Below are positions 23,461 through 31,775 of a stretch of 35,299 nucleotides of DNA, piece after piece (position 1 is the first letter of the stretch; each line of letters opens with the position of its first letter). A program made the translations under genes and the position numbers. Where the stretch lies: assembly GCF_001668675.1 (NCBI RefSeq), contig NZ_LZKQ01000154.1:1-35299 (forward strand). The letters are read 5' to 3'. Origin of the DNA: Mycobacterium asiaticum. Its GTDB lineage: Bacteria > Actinomycetota > Actinomycetes > Mycobacteriales > Mycobacteriaceae. The notes beneath the pieces were generated by a model that did no database searches, was not told the origin of the DNA, and was given only the letters and a program-made list of their open reading frames with translations.

Positions 23461-24932
23461 GCTCGCGCGACGAGGCGGGAGACGATCGGGGCGGCCGGCA
23501 CCAAGGGCGTCGATACGAATTTCGACTTCATGCCCTTGACCCAGCGCTGGCAGCGTTCGGTGAGCCGGTAATCGTCGGTCTGCAGGTGCGAGCGGGTGAC
23601 GAGCACGCCGAGCTGGGCGCCCTCGGACCGCAAGTCGCCCGGCGCCGCGACGCGCATGTAAAACGCTTCGGACCCGTCGAGCAAGGTGGCCCAGTCGTTG
23701 GCGGAGCGCGCAAACGAGACGCGTCCCTCGTCGTCAATGCGCCAGACCCCGGTGCGCGGTGTCGCCGTGAAGATCTCGAGATCCGGTGACGTCTCAGTGA
23801 TGATCACCTGGCCCCACACCTCGTCCTCGCCGTAGCCGCGCTCCCACCGTGCATTGATGTCGTCGATGTCGAGCTCGTACTCGACGTCCATGTACTCAAG
23901 CAGGTGGAAGAGGAACAAGGGCATGTCCGCGTAGGCCTCGGTCGTCAGGTTCGTCATCGGGCTGGCGCCACTCAGTCGCGGATTCACCTCGCCGAGATAG
24001 AGCTCGTCGGAGTCGAGGTCGTGCAGCAGGTCCACCTCGAAGTAGCCGCGGTAACCCTCGCGAGCCATGACGTCGCCCAGCTTCCCGACCATTTCTCGCG
24101 CGGCGCGTGTCTGTGCGGGCGGCAACACCTCGCGCCAGATGTCGTTGCCGCACCAGCTGCCCCGGTGCGGGGTCAGCTCCGAGTAGCCGACGAGGCTCGT
24201 CATAGCGGGGCCGATCACGGTGCCGTGGCGGGTCACGGCACCTTCGAGGCAGACCTCCACATTTCGGATGCGCTTCATGACCTTTAGTTCCTGACAGGTC
24301 AAATCGGCGGCGTGTTCGTCCCAGTCGCGCTGACCATGTACGAAGAACGTGCCGCTGCCGGCGTTGCCGTAGGCGATCGAGATGACGAGGTCGTCGCCCA
24401 ACTCCCCGCTCTGCGCCAGGGCCAACAGTTCGTCGTAGGAGCCGGCCCGCCCGATCACGTGCGGAACGCTCGGTATGCCCGCCTCGTTGGCCAGCCGAGT
24501 CATGACGATCTTGGAGCCGAGGCGCTCGCGCAGCTCGATCGGTGGGTGCATGACCTCGAGACCCGCCTGCCGCGCGAGGGCTTGGATTTCGGCATTGAGC
24601 ATCACAAAACAGCACTTGCCACCGGGCCCGCGGCCGGCGATGAATTCGAGCGTCTCGGAATCGGATAGCAAATGGCTGCACACATCGTCCATCGAGTCGA
24701 AATCACGACGGTCGCGGCGACGGGGCACGAACACGCGCGAATGCGTGCCCTCGAAAGAGTCAAAGTAGGTGAGGTAGAAGAAGTTTCGTATCCAGCGGTC
24801 GACGCCCAGCAGATTGAAGGGGGTGGGGGAGATGAAGTACAGCGGCACCTTGTTGGTGTGGAAGAACGCGCGGATGTCGGATAGGCCAGTCAAGGTGCGG
24901 CGCGGATCAGCGGGCACGGGGGAAGCGTCCAT
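23457..24932 (-). CDS. ATP-grasp ligase of unknown substrate
   Basis: The protein has 491 residues from ATG 24932; ATG 24950 is an alternative. The ATP-grasp fold is readable: Lys141 in GSKIVMTRLANEAGIPSVP, a glycine-rich loop YGNAGSGTFFV at 188-198, Glu299 and Asp301 in YFEVDLL, and Glu315, Asn317 and Arg319 in LGEVNPRLSGAS. These are the Mg-ATP ligands of carboxylate-amine ligases. The first 130 residues (VPLYFISPTPFNLLGVDRWI and onward) and the last 130 are family-specific and unknown to me. It is often annotated as biotin carboxylase, but there is no biotin carboxyl carrier or carboxyltransferase here, so an amide- or peptide-forming ligase is more likely. It is translationally coupled to the NylB-like hydrolase. 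Confidence 0.82.
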   Translation of the reverse strand: MDASPVPADPRRTLTGLSDIRAFFHTNKVPLYFISPTPFNLLGVDRWIRNFFYLTYFDSFEGTHSRVFVPRRRDRRDFDSMDDVCSHLLSDSETLEFIAGRGPGGKCCFVMLNAEIQALARQAGLEVMHPPIELRERLGSKIVMTRLANEAGIPSVPHVIGRAGSYDELLALAQSGELGDDLVISIAYGNAGSGTFFVHGQRDWDEHAADLTCQELKVMKRIRNVEVCLEGAVTRHGTVIGPAMTSLVGYSELTPHRGSWCGNDIWREVLPPAQTRAAREMVGKLGDVMAREGYRGYFEVDLLHDLDSDELYLGEVNPRLSGASPMTNLTTEAYADMPLFLFHLLEYMDVEYELDIDDINARWERGYGEDEVWGQVIITETSPDLEIFTATPRTGVWRIDDEGRVSFARSANDWATLLDGSEAFYMRVAAPGDLRSEGAQLGVLVTRSHLQTDDYRLTERCQRWVKGMKSKFVSTPLVPAAPIVSRLVARA

Positions 24933-25039
24933 CGCCCAATTTTGCGGCATTCCGATGACCGTGTCGCCTTTTCCGCCTCTTGCGCTTTCGGAGTCGCATC
25001 GGTTCAGCTTGTAGCAACCCCGAGCGGAAGGTTCATCTG

Positions 25040-25354
25040 ATGATCAAGCGGATTCTCGTCGTATCGGCTGCGTCCCTGGCAGTCACACTGGCAAGTACGC
25101 TTTCCGCGCCGCCGTCCGCCGTGGCGGACACCTACTGCGGCAAATCAAGTCGCGGCGCGTCGGTGTACGCCGGTAACTCGGACACCTCGTGCCAATTCGC
25201 CCTGAGCACCGCCGAGGCGTATCACGCCTACGGCAACGGTTCAGAGCCGTTCGAGGTGAAGAGCCCGGTAACCGGCCAGACGTACACCATGACCTGTACC
25301 GCAGCCGGCTCGGTATGCCAGGGTGGCAATAACGCCGTGGTCTATTTGCGATAG
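25040..25354 (+). CDS. Small secreted mycobacterial protein with four cysteines
   Basis: The protein has 104 residues from ATG 25040, with GCGGAAGG upstream. The signal peptide MIKRILVVSAASLAVTLAST continues to a likely cleavage after AVA (about residue 30). The mature part, about 74 residues, has four cysteines in DTYCG, TSCQFALSTAEAY, YTMTC and SVCQGGNNAVVYLR, and an SPVTGQTYTMTC core. I know this pattern (TSC.FA...AEAY, SPVTGQ.Y.M.C, C.GGNNAVVY) as a recurring family of small exported mycobacterial and actinobacterial proteins with no assigned function. The crotonase gene starts 2 bp after its stop, so the two may be co-transcribed. Confidence 0.8.
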   Translation: MIKRILVVSAASLAVTLASTLSAPPSAVADTYCGKSSRGASVYAGNSDTSCQFALSTAEAYHAYGNGSEPFEVKSPVTGQTYTMTCTAAGSVCQGGNNAVVYLR

Positions 25355-25356
25355 CC

Positions 25357-26187
25357 ATGAAAATGTCGCAGTGGACGCATTTTTCGGTTCTCGTCGAGGA
25401 CTCGTCGCTGTGGCGAGTCACCTTCGACAGCCCGCCGATCAACATGGTGACACCGGAGATACTTCTCGAATTGCCCGAGCTGATCGATCAGATGACGGCA
25501 GCACGTGAGCTGCGCGTGGTGGTGTTCGAGTCGGCCAACCCCGACTACTTCTTGAATCACTACGACACGTCTCGTGTCGCGGAGACACCGAAAGGATTGG
25601 GTCCGACCGGATACCCGCTCACCGTCGACACCAGCATCCGCCTGTCACTGCTGCCGGTGGTCTCGATTGCCAAGATCCGAGGGCGGGTGCGCGGGATCGG
25701 GAGCGAGCTGACCCTGGCGATGGACATGCGCTTCGCCAGTGAGCGGGCTTTGTTCGGTCAGCCCGAAACCGCGAGTGGAAACCTGCCCGGTGGTGGCGGA
25801 TTAGAGCACCTTCCGCGACTCCTCGGCCGGGCCAGGGCGTTGGAGGTTGCGCTGTCCAGCGACGACTACCCGGCTGACCTTGCGGAGCGGTACGGCTGGG
25901 TCAACCGTGCCGTCGACGACAATGCCCTGGACTCGTTGGTCGACACGCTGGCTCGCCGGATCGCCTCTTACGACAAGGAGTCCATCGCAGCGGTCAAGCA
26001 GCAGATCAACCGGCACACGTTGCCGTCGCCCGAGGACATGGTGTCCTCGCTGGACATCTACCTCGAATCGTTCAACTGGCCCGGGTCCAGGCGCCGGCGT
26101 GAGGTCGCGCTGGCCGCCGGACGCAATGAGCCCGGGGATTATGAGCTGCGCATGGGCTATCACTTGGGTCAGCCGCTGGGGCCGTAA
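25357..26187 (+). CDS. Enoyl-CoA hydratase/isomerase (crotonase) family protein
   Basis: The protein has 276 residues. The N-terminal strand pattern LWRVTFDSPPINMVTPEILL is typical of crotonases. The oxyanion/active-site region reads KIRGRVRGIGSELTLAMDMR and then FGQPETASGNLPGGGGLEHL, with glutamates at both usual catalytic positions (SEL and QPE). LPRLLGRARALEVALSSDDY and DLAERYGWVNRAV complete the fold. Family members hydrate or isomerise acyl-CoAs, but the oxyanion loop here (FLNHYDTSRV) differs from the classical hydratase, as in paralogues of uncertain substrate. There is no Shine-Dalgarno of its own; it probably depends on translation of the secreted protein gene just upstream. Confidence 0.85.
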   Translation: MKMSQWTHFSVLVEDSSLWRVTFDSPPINMVTPEILLELPELIDQMTAARELRVVVFESANPDYFLNHYDTSRVAETPKGLGPTGYPLTVDTSIRLSLLPVVSIAKIRGRVRGIGSELTLAMDMRFASERALFGQPETASGNLPGGGGLEHLPRLLGRARALEVALSSDDYPADLAERYGWVNRAVDDNALDSLVDTLARRIASYDKESIAAVKQQINRHTLPSPEDMVSSLDIYLESFNWPGSRRRREVALAAGRNEPGDYELRMGYHLGQPLGP

Positions 26188-26363
26188 CTTTCCGCGGCGG
26201 TTCACCCGAAAACGTTGCGGTTCCATAGATTTTCGTCGGACAGTCTGTGCTGTCGACCCCGTCACCGCTCCGGGGACCACCATGATCGTTGCCCGCCTAT
26301 GCGCGACAGTGTCGGTGAATATGTCGGCGCCGTATGCTCGGCACTTTTGTGTCTCACCGGTGA

Positions 26364-26369
26364 TACCCT
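26364..26369 (+). promoter_or_regulatory. Leaderless -10 box of the Phd/PIN module
   Basis: TACCCT at 26364-26369 fits TANNNT and is 6 nt before the ATG at 26376, so the transcript probably starts at or next to the start codon. No Shine-Dalgarno is present there. Confidence 0.5.
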
Positions 26370-26375
26370 CGGGAT

Positions 26376-26612
26376 ATGGATAAGGTGACGGTCCGGGATC
26401 TCCGAAACAACGGGGGAGAAGTGCTGCGTCGCGTCGAGCACGGCGAACGCATCGTCGTCACCCGCGACGGCGCCCCCGTAGCCGAACTCCGCCCGTTGCC
26501 CCGACGCAGCGCGGGCCCGGCCGAACTTATCCGTCGGCGTAAGAATTTCCCGCTGGTGGACCCGGATTCGCTCCGGTGCGATATCGATGACCTGATTGAT
26601 CCTTCGCTGTGA
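26376..26612 (+). CDS. Phd/YefM-type (VapB-like) antitoxin
   Basis: The protein has 78 residues. It begins MDKVTVRDLRNNGGEVLRRV, then EHGERIVVTRDGAPVAELRP, the standard Phd/YefM DNA-binding fold (V-x-x-LR...G-E-x-I-x-V-T-x-x-G-x-P-V-A). The C-terminal part (RRRKNFPLVDPDSLRCDIDD) is the likely toxin-binding region. It overlaps the PIN-domain toxin gene by 4 bp (GTGA). Autoregulation is expected for the family; the leaderless promoter is listed separately. Confidence 0.9.
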   Translation: MDKVTVRDLRNNGGEVLRRVEHGERIVVTRDGAPVAELRPLPRRSAGPAELIRRRKNFPLVDPDSLRCDIDDLIDPSL

Positions 26613-27031
26613 CGCCGAGCCGGGGGATGCTGGACACCTCTACGGTCATCTTGCTTGGCCAGCTCTATGACCCAACCGAGCTTCCCGACGAATCGACGAT
26701 CAGCGCGATAACGCTGGCTGAGCTTTCCGTCGGCCCCCTACTGGCGCTCGATGATGCCGAGCGAAGCGCGCGGCAACAACACCTGCAACAGGCCGAGGCC
26801 GACTTCGATGTCCTTCCGTTCGACGGCGATTGCGCGCGGGCGTTTGGCGCCGTAGCGGCGGCGCTGCGCGGCTCAGGACGCAAACCAGCGGCACGAGCCT
26901 ACGACGCGCTCATCGCGGCGAGCGCCATCGCGCACGACCTGCCGCTCTACACGTGCAATCCGGCTGACTTTGCAGGGATCCCACGGCTTACGCTGCGTCA
27001 GGTAACGCATCCTCACCACCGCTCGGGCTGA
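26609..27031 (+). CDS. PIN-domain (VapC-like) toxin ribonuclease
   Basis: The protein has 140 residues from GTG 26609; the PIN core begins with GMLDTSTVI. Conserved acidic residues are visible in order: Asp in MLDTST, Glu in ITLAELSVGP, Asp in RAYDALIAASA and Asp in YTCNPADFAGI. VapC toxins are Mg-dependent RNases that usually cut tRNA or the sarcin-ricin loop of 23S rRNA. The coupled 4-bp overlap with the antitoxin is the usual TA order. The target cannot be predicted. Confidence 0.9.
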   Translation: MTPSRGMLDTSTVILLGQLYDPTELPDESTISAITLAELSVGPLLALDDAERSARQQHLQQAEADFDVLPFDGDCARAFGAVAAALRGSGRKPAARAYDALIAASAIAHDLPLYTCNPADFAGIPRLTLRQVTHPHHRSG

Positions 27032-27098
27032 AATGCAGCTCCGAAACCGCTGAGCGGCAACACATTGCTGCCTGATCCAGTGGTTGGCCCGTTCCCCG

Positions 27099-29603
27099 TC
27101 AGCTCGGCGGCAGTTTCAGCACTCGGTTGTTGCCGGCGTCTACGACGTAGACATTGCCGGCGGTGTCAACCGTTACGCCTTGTGGATTGTTAAGTCCGTT
27201 GAACGGCAACGTGATTGCCGTGCTCGACTCCTTAACGAGCTTCAGGACCCGATTTCTGTGGCTGTCGGTCACGTACGCGTTGCCGTCGGTGTCGACCGCC
27301 ACCCAGTCCGGACGGCCGATCACGTAGGGCAGGACCGTATCGACGATCGCCGTCCGGGGCAGCTTCAGCACCCGCTCGTTCTCTCGATCGATGACATAGA
27401 CGGCATGGTCGGGGCCGACGGTCACGGCCGAGGGGCCGTCCAATCCGGTGAACGGCAGCTCGGTCTGCTCGGCAGAATGCATGCGCAGCGCCAGCACCCG
27501 ATTGTGGGTGACGTCAGTGACGACGACGGCTTGGTCCGGGCGGGGTTCGTGCGAACTGAGGGCCACACCCGTGGGCTCCCCGAGGTCAGTGAACGGCAGG
27601 ACGATAGGGCTGGTCGACCCTGCCGTCAGCTCCAATACCCGGTGCCGCCTCGGTTCGGTGACCACCACGTTGCCCGCATTGTCGACCGAGATGTCGTCGG
27701 GATGGTCCAGTCCGGGCAACGGTATTACGGACTGGCTGGTTGAGCCGGCGGCCAACTCCAGCACTCGGTTGTTGCCGCTGTCGACGACGTACACGTCGCC
27801 CTTCGCGCTGACCGTGATTCCCGCGGGTCCGGCGAGACCGGTGAACGGCACCAGGGTCTGAGCCGGTGCTTTCGAATCGGTCTGGTTGGTGAGTCCTAAG
27901 AAAGCGGCGACGGCAGCGACGAGGATCACGGCAGCGCCGATGGCTAAGGCGCGTCGACGACGGCGCGACGATGGCGCCTTGTCTGTCGACCCGGCGGCCA
28001 GCGTTGTGGCGGACGGTTCCGTGACGGCGCCGGCCGAGCCGGAGGTGAGTGCCTGCCTTGCAGCCGTAGCCAATTCACTCGCGGTTTGGTATCGGTCGTC
28101 GAGTTCCTTGGCCATCCCGCGCGCGATGACCTCGTCGAAACCCACCGGTATCGCGGGGTCGATGCTGCGGGGTTTGGGCGGCTCGCTGAACAGGTGAGCG
28201 GCGGCCAAGCCCTCCACACCGCCGCCGGAAAAGGGTGGTTGCCCGGTCAGGCACTCGTAGAGCACACAGGCCAGGGAATACACGTCGCCGCGGGCATCGG
28301 CGATGGTTTCAAGTTTGAAGCGCTCCGGAGCCATGTACGCCGGAGTCCCCGGGTTGATATTCGTGCGGGTCAAGCGAGTCCCAAGCGCCTCCTGCACCAG
28401 TCCGAAGTCGATCAGGTACACGAATTCATCGGCGACCACCAGGAGGTTCGACGGCTTCACATCGCGATGCACCAGCCCCGACTTGTGGGCTGCGTCCAGC
28501 GCCGCGGCAGCCTGTTCGACGACGCGAACCGCCTTGGGCGGGCTCATGGGCCCATCGCGACGCAGCACGGTATGCAGGTCGACGCCATCGATGATCGGCA
28601 TCACCAGGTACAGACGCCCATCTATCTCCCCGGCGTCGTAGATCGGGATGATGTTGGGGTTCGCCAGTCGGCCGGCCGCAAAGGCTTCGCGGCGGAACCG
28701 CTCCTCAAACCCTGGCTCGGTAGCCATTTCCGGCCGCAGCACTTTGACGGCCACGTCGCGGTTGAGGGCGGTGTCGTGAGCCCGGTATACCGAGCCCATG
28801 CTGCCCTGACCGAGCAGTTCGAAAAGCCGGTAGCGGCCGAACTCGACTGCACTCGGTGGCTTCGCTGATGCGGCGACGCGGGATGCAAGGGCATCTCGTG
28901 CCGCGACAGCCAACTCGCGGGCGGTTTGATAGCGGTCTTCGGGTCTGCTGGCCATGCCCCGCGCCACCACGTCGTCAAATCCAGTCGGGATTGCGGGGTC
29001 GATGTTGGTGGGCTTGGGTGGTTGTTCGCCGTCACCGGCCTGTTGTCCGGTCAGGCACTCGTACAGCACACGGGCCAGCGCATTGATGTCGCTGCTGGGT
29101 TCGACGGGACCGGGACCGTAGTGCTCGGGCGCCACCGCAAAGTCGAGCAGGTACACGAATTCACCCCAGGCCACGAACAGGTTCGACGGCTTCACATCAC
29201 CGTGAACCAGGCCCTCGTTGTGGATCGCTTCCAAGGCCACCGCAGCCTGCTCGATTACTCGCACGGCGGACCTCGGATTCATTGGTCCGTCGCGACAGAG
29301 CACGCTGTGCAGATCAGTGCCGTCGAAGTTGGGCATCGACAGGTAGAGCCGTCCGTCGATGGTGCCGATCTCGTAGATGGGCATGATGTGCGGACAGCTC
29401 AGCCGCGCCGCAATGGCAAGCCGATCGCGGAGCCGCTCGTGTCGCCCCGACTCATCGGTCGACGCCGAGGGAAGCATCCGAACGGCCACTTCGCGGCACA
29501 TCGTCGTGTCGTAGGCCCGATACACAGTGCCCGTGCCGCCCCATTGGAGAGTCTCGAGTAGCCGGTAGCGCCCGAAGGCCTCGCCCGCCGACTCCGCCCC
29601 CAC
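27099..29603 (-). CDS. PknD-like receptor Ser/Thr kinase with pseudokinase-kinase tandem and NHL propeller
   Basis: The protein has 834 residues from GTG 29603 with GGGAGG close upstream. Residues about 12-240 form a kinase-like domain with catalytic features lost: Arg42 replaces the VAIK lysine (VAVRML), HRD is HGD (134-136), DFG is DFA (154-156) and the activation segment is short with no APE. Residues about 257-520 form a second, complete kinase: GQGSMGSVYRAH loop, Lys287, HRD 379-381, DFG 399-401, GTPAYMAPE ending at 427. A basic stop and one membrane helix (about 552-570) lead to an extracellular part with six NHL-type repeats such as VYVVDSGNNRVLEL and AYVTDSHRNRVLKL. M. tuberculosis PknD has one kinase, a membrane helix and a six-bladed propeller; the extra N-terminal pseudokinase is the difference. 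The two kinase domains are similar enough to suggest an internal duplication. Confidence 0.92.
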   Translation of the reverse strand: MGAESAGEAFGRYRLLETLQWGGTGTVYRAYDTTMCREVAVRMLPSASTDESGRHERLRDRLAIAARLSCPHIMPIYEIGTIDGRLYLSMPNFDGTDLHSVLCRDGPMNPRSAVRVIEQAAVALEAIHNEGLVHGDVKPSNLFVAWGEFVYLLDFAVAPEHYGPGPVEPSSDINALARVLYECLTGQQAGDGEQPPKPTNIDPAIPTGFDDVVARGMASRPEDRYQTARELAVAARDALASRVAASAKPPSAVEFGRYRLFELLGQGSMGSVYRAHDTALNRDVAVKVLRPEMATEPGFEERFRREAFAAGRLANPNIIPIYDAGEIDGRLYLVMPIIDGVDLHTVLRRDGPMSPPKAVRVVEQAAAALDAAHKSGLVHRDVKPSNLLVVADEFVYLIDFGLVQEALGTRLTRTNINPGTPAYMAPERFKLETIADARGDVYSLACVLYECLTGQPPFSGGGVEGLAAAHLFSEPPKPRSIDPAIPVGFDEVIARGMAKELDDRYQTASELATAARQALTSGSAGAVTEPSATTLAAGSTDKAPSSRRRRRALAIGAAVILVAAVAAFLGLTNQTDSKAPAQTLVPFTGLAGPAGITVSAKGDVYVVDSGNNRVLELAAGSTSQSVIPLPGLDHPDDISVDNAGNVVVTEPRRHRVLELTAGSTSPIVLPFTDLGEPTGVALSSHEPRPDQAVVVTDVTHNRVLALRMHSAEQTELPFTGLDGPSAVTVGPDHAVYVIDRENERVLKLPRTAIVDTVLPYVIGRPDWVAVDTDGNAYVTDSHRNRVLKLVKESSTAITLPFNGLNNPQGVTVDTAGNVYVVDAGNNRVLKLPPS

Positions 29604-29606
29604 CAA

Positions 29607-29931
29607 ACCTCCCTCTCAGCGCACGACCGGTGCCTGGATGCTACAACGCCTGCGTGCGGGCCTTGGAGCCTTTGCTATTGCTGGGGTCCGCCGAGCCGTC
29701 AAGAGGTCGAACTTCCAGTCCCGACTCGGTCGGCTAACAGCGGAGCAAGTCGTCGAGGTCGAGCGAGCGATGATGGCATTCCTCGGCCTGGCGCGATACC
29801 CCCGCCATGCCACGGCACCATTGGATATTGGTGATGGAAACCATAGATGTTGCGCCAGACACCGAATTCTGAGACGATCCGGCGGCGGTGCGGCAGTTGA
29901 GCCCGTCCATCCCAACTACGCGAAATTGACT
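29607..29931. other. Gene-free spacer with degenerate coding sequence
   Basis: This 325-bp stretch lies between the divergent kinase and bestrophin-like genes. It holds the Shine-Dalgarno of the kinase gene, a MazF-like C-terminal remnant (separate entry) and, further on, sequence with no recognisable coding pattern. No clear promoter or terminator was found. Confidence 0.5.
29692..29793 (+). pseudogene. MazF-like toxin C-terminal remnant
   Basis: Translation of this segment gives RRAVKRSNFQSRLGRLTAEQ and then VVEVERAMMAFLGLA. This matches the conserved C-terminus of chromosomal MazF proteins (V-x-R-x-R-L-x-x-x-L-G-R-L-x-x-E-x-x-x-x-V-x-x-A-L-x-x-F-L-G-L). Nothing upstream in the frame resembles the MazF N-terminus and no antitoxin is present. 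It is in frame with, and not stopped before, the bestrophin-like gene. I read it as the tail of a deleted toxin gene. Confidence 0.45.
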
Positions 29932-30795
29932 ATGATCCAATACGATTCGCACAAATGGCTTGACCACTTTTTCGACATCCGCGGCTCGCTGGTCCGGGAG
30001 ATCATCGGTCGAGTCTCCCTATGTGTCGCGTGGTCGGGCGCGGTCGTCGCCTTTCACAACTATGTCGCTCCGGTCGCCATGCCGATCCAGCTGCACACAC
30101 TGATGGGCCTCGCTCTGGGTCTGCTGCTGGTTTTCCGCACCAGCTCGAGCTATGAGCGTTTCTGGGAGGGACGCAAGCTGTGGGGAGGGATCGTGAATGA
30201 AACACGGAACCTCGTCCGGAGCGCGAGCGTCTACATCAAGGGGGATCCGGCGCTGGTCGCCCGGCTCACCCGGTGGACAGCCGCCTTTCCCTGGACGACC
30301 ATGCACAGCCTGCGCGGTACCGAAGGAACCTGGCCGCATATCACTGAACTTCCGCCCGCCGAGGCGCGCGAGGTACGCGACGCCCAGCATCCCGCTCTCG
30401 CCGTAGCCGGCAAGATGTCCGATTGCCTTGGGGAAGCGCGCGAGCGTGGCCTGATCTCGGACATCATGCTCACGTCGATGGACGAGAATATTCAGCTCCT
30501 GGTCGACTACCTCGGCAGCTGCGAACGAATTCACAAGACGCCGATGCCGTTCGCCTACGCCGTGCACCTGCGGCGGGCGCTGGTCCTCTATTGCTTCACC
30601 CTCCCGTTCGCCATGGTCGAGACCTTCGGATGGACGACCATTATCGACGTCCTGATCATCGCGTACACATTCTTCGGCATCGAGGAGATAGGGGTCGAGA
30701 TCGAAAGCCCCTTCGGGGATGACGCGAACGACCTTCCCCTCGAGGACATCTGCGAAACGATCCACAAAAACATCTACGCGCAGGCGGGCATTTAG
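29932..30795 (+). CDS. Bestrophin-like (YneE family) membrane channel
   Basis: The protein has 287 residues from ATG 29932 (MIQYDSHKWLDHFFDIRGSL), which fits the family N-terminus. A membrane segment around 28-65 is followed by the signature FRTSSSYERFWEGRKLWGGI, the conserved loop of bacterial bestrophins. Further conserved points are the middle IQLLVDYLGSCERI helix, P-M-P-F-AYAVHLRR, LYCFTLPFAMVETFGW, and GIEEIGVEIESPFG with the downstream NDLPLEDI. Bacterial bestrophins form pentameric channels for cations or anions. The frame is open upstream through the MazF remnant, but that part is unlike the family and is left out. Confidence 0.9.
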   Translation: MIQYDSHKWLDHFFDIRGSLVREIIGRVSLCVAWSGAVVAFHNYVAPVAMPIQLHTLMGLALGLLLVFRTSSSYERFWEGRKLWGGIVNETRNLVRSASVYIKGDPALVARLTRWTAAFPWTTMHSLRGTEGTWPHITELPPAEAREVRDAQHPALAVAGKMSDCLGEARERGLISDIMLTSMDENIQLLVDYLGSCERIHKTPMPFAYAVHLRRALVLYCFTLPFAMVETFGWTTIIDVLIIAYTFFGIEEIGVEIESPFGDDANDLPLEDICETIHKNIYAQAGI

Positions 30796-30962
30796 CAGCA
30801 GGACAAATCCGGCGCATGCTTACCGCCGGTGACCTGTGCTGTGACCGTTAGGAATCGTTGCCGCAATCGCGATTTCGCGCTCCTATCTTGGGAGATACGA
30901 GAATGCGCAAGCATTCGACCCATAACGTCCATCGGCGTCCGCAAGCCTTGGGGGGCTGTGTT

Positions 30963-31205
30963 ATGAGCACTACGATCGCGTACGACCCAGTCGAGCAATG
31001 CGCGGCCTACAACCGGGACGATTTCATCGCGGCGGTTGCAAGCATCAACGCGATTGGCTGTGGAGAGGACAACGCGCCCGTCGAACAGAAGTCGCGCTGG
31101 CGACTCACCGAAGAAGAGATCGTGCGCGCGGCCATCACAATGATCGTGGTATCCCTTGTGTCGCTGATCGGCCTTTCCGCGGGCGCGATCTTGACGATGG
31201 GTTAG
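30963..31205 (+). CDS. Small hypothetical protein with a C-terminal membrane segment
   Basis: The protein has 80 residues from ATG 30963 (MSTTIAYDPVEQCAAYNRDD) with a G-rich stretch (TTGGGGGG) upstream. The first 50 residues are soluble and acidic; the last 25 (IVRAAITMIVVSLVSLIGLS followed by AGAIL) form one membrane helix, so it may be tail-anchored. I do not recognise a family. A possible TATCTT -10 element at 30884-30889 would give a leader of about 70 nt. Codon use is like that of its neighbours. Confidence 0.55.
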   Translation: MSTTIAYDPVEQCAAYNRDDFIAAVASINAIGCGEDNAPVEQKSRWRLTEEEIVRAAITMIVVSLVSLIGLSAGAILTMG

Positions 31206-31274
31206 TACCGACCGGGGAACTGCTCACGTTCCACCGTGATCAACTCGATGACGCGGGGTAGTGGCTGCGCATGA

Positions 31275-31451
31275 ACGGGGCCGGGTCAGCTGGCTTGGGA
31301 GACGAGCGCCACCGGGGGCTGTATGGCGCTCGGGTTGATGACTGAACGATATTTCTATCGCGCATCCAAGCATGGGGAATCCCTGGCCGACGCCGCCGAG
31401 ACGCTCACCGACATATGGCTCGCAGTCTTGCCCGAGTCAAAGCGTCCCTGA
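31275..31451 (+). pseudogene. TetR-family regulator C-terminal remnant
   Basis: Downstream of an in-frame TGA at 31272, the frame reads through MALGLMTERYFYRASKHGES and then LADAAETLTDIWLAVLPESK to a stop at 31449. The pattern (M..R..Y....G....EA.ETL..IWL..L) is that of the last two helices of TetR ligand domains in mycobacteria. There is no HTH part upstream. It is probably the tail of a deleted regulator; a small independent gene from ATG 31323 is less likely. Confidence 0.4.
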
Positions 31452-31762
31452 TTCATCCCAATGAAAACGGCGCCGTTTACTTGACATAATGTCGCTTATC
31501 GGTAATTCGATGCGCTGCCGGTTCGCCACGAACGAGACGTCCCGCCCGCGGTTGGCCGATTTTTGCCCCGAAACCAAGTTCGCGCGCCGCGCGTATCGTC
31601 CGCGCTCGGTGGCCTTATTACTCGGGTCGACCTACGTTCGATCAACCACCAATGCGCGTTGCATCGCATATGGCGCTCGCTCCACCCACGCCGGATCGCA
31701 CACGGCGGCCACCGAGCGTAGACCGATGCCCAGCTCTCTCCCGCCGTCCCGGGCCACTAATA

Positions 31763-31775
31763 CGTCACAGTGACG
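31763..31775. promoter_or_regulatory. Palindrome CGTCAC-A-GTGACG (copy 1)
   Basis: This is a perfect 6+6 inverted repeat around one base, with outer ccact/agtgg complementarity extending it to about 31 bp. It lies 126 bp before the GTG of the proline-rich hypothetical gene. The same core recurs at 33223-33235. Confidence 0.5.

Noticed and set aside
18991..24932. A mycolate or FAS-II operon around the KasA-like gene
   Set aside because: No acyl carrier, dehydratase, reductase or transferase gene is adjacent; its neighbours are arr and a toxin-antitoxin pair.
31627..31641. SOS (LexA) box-like TCGACCTACGTTCGA
   Set aside because: It is one base shorter than the mycobacterial consensus TCGAAC-N4-GTTCGA and precedes no DNA-repair gene.
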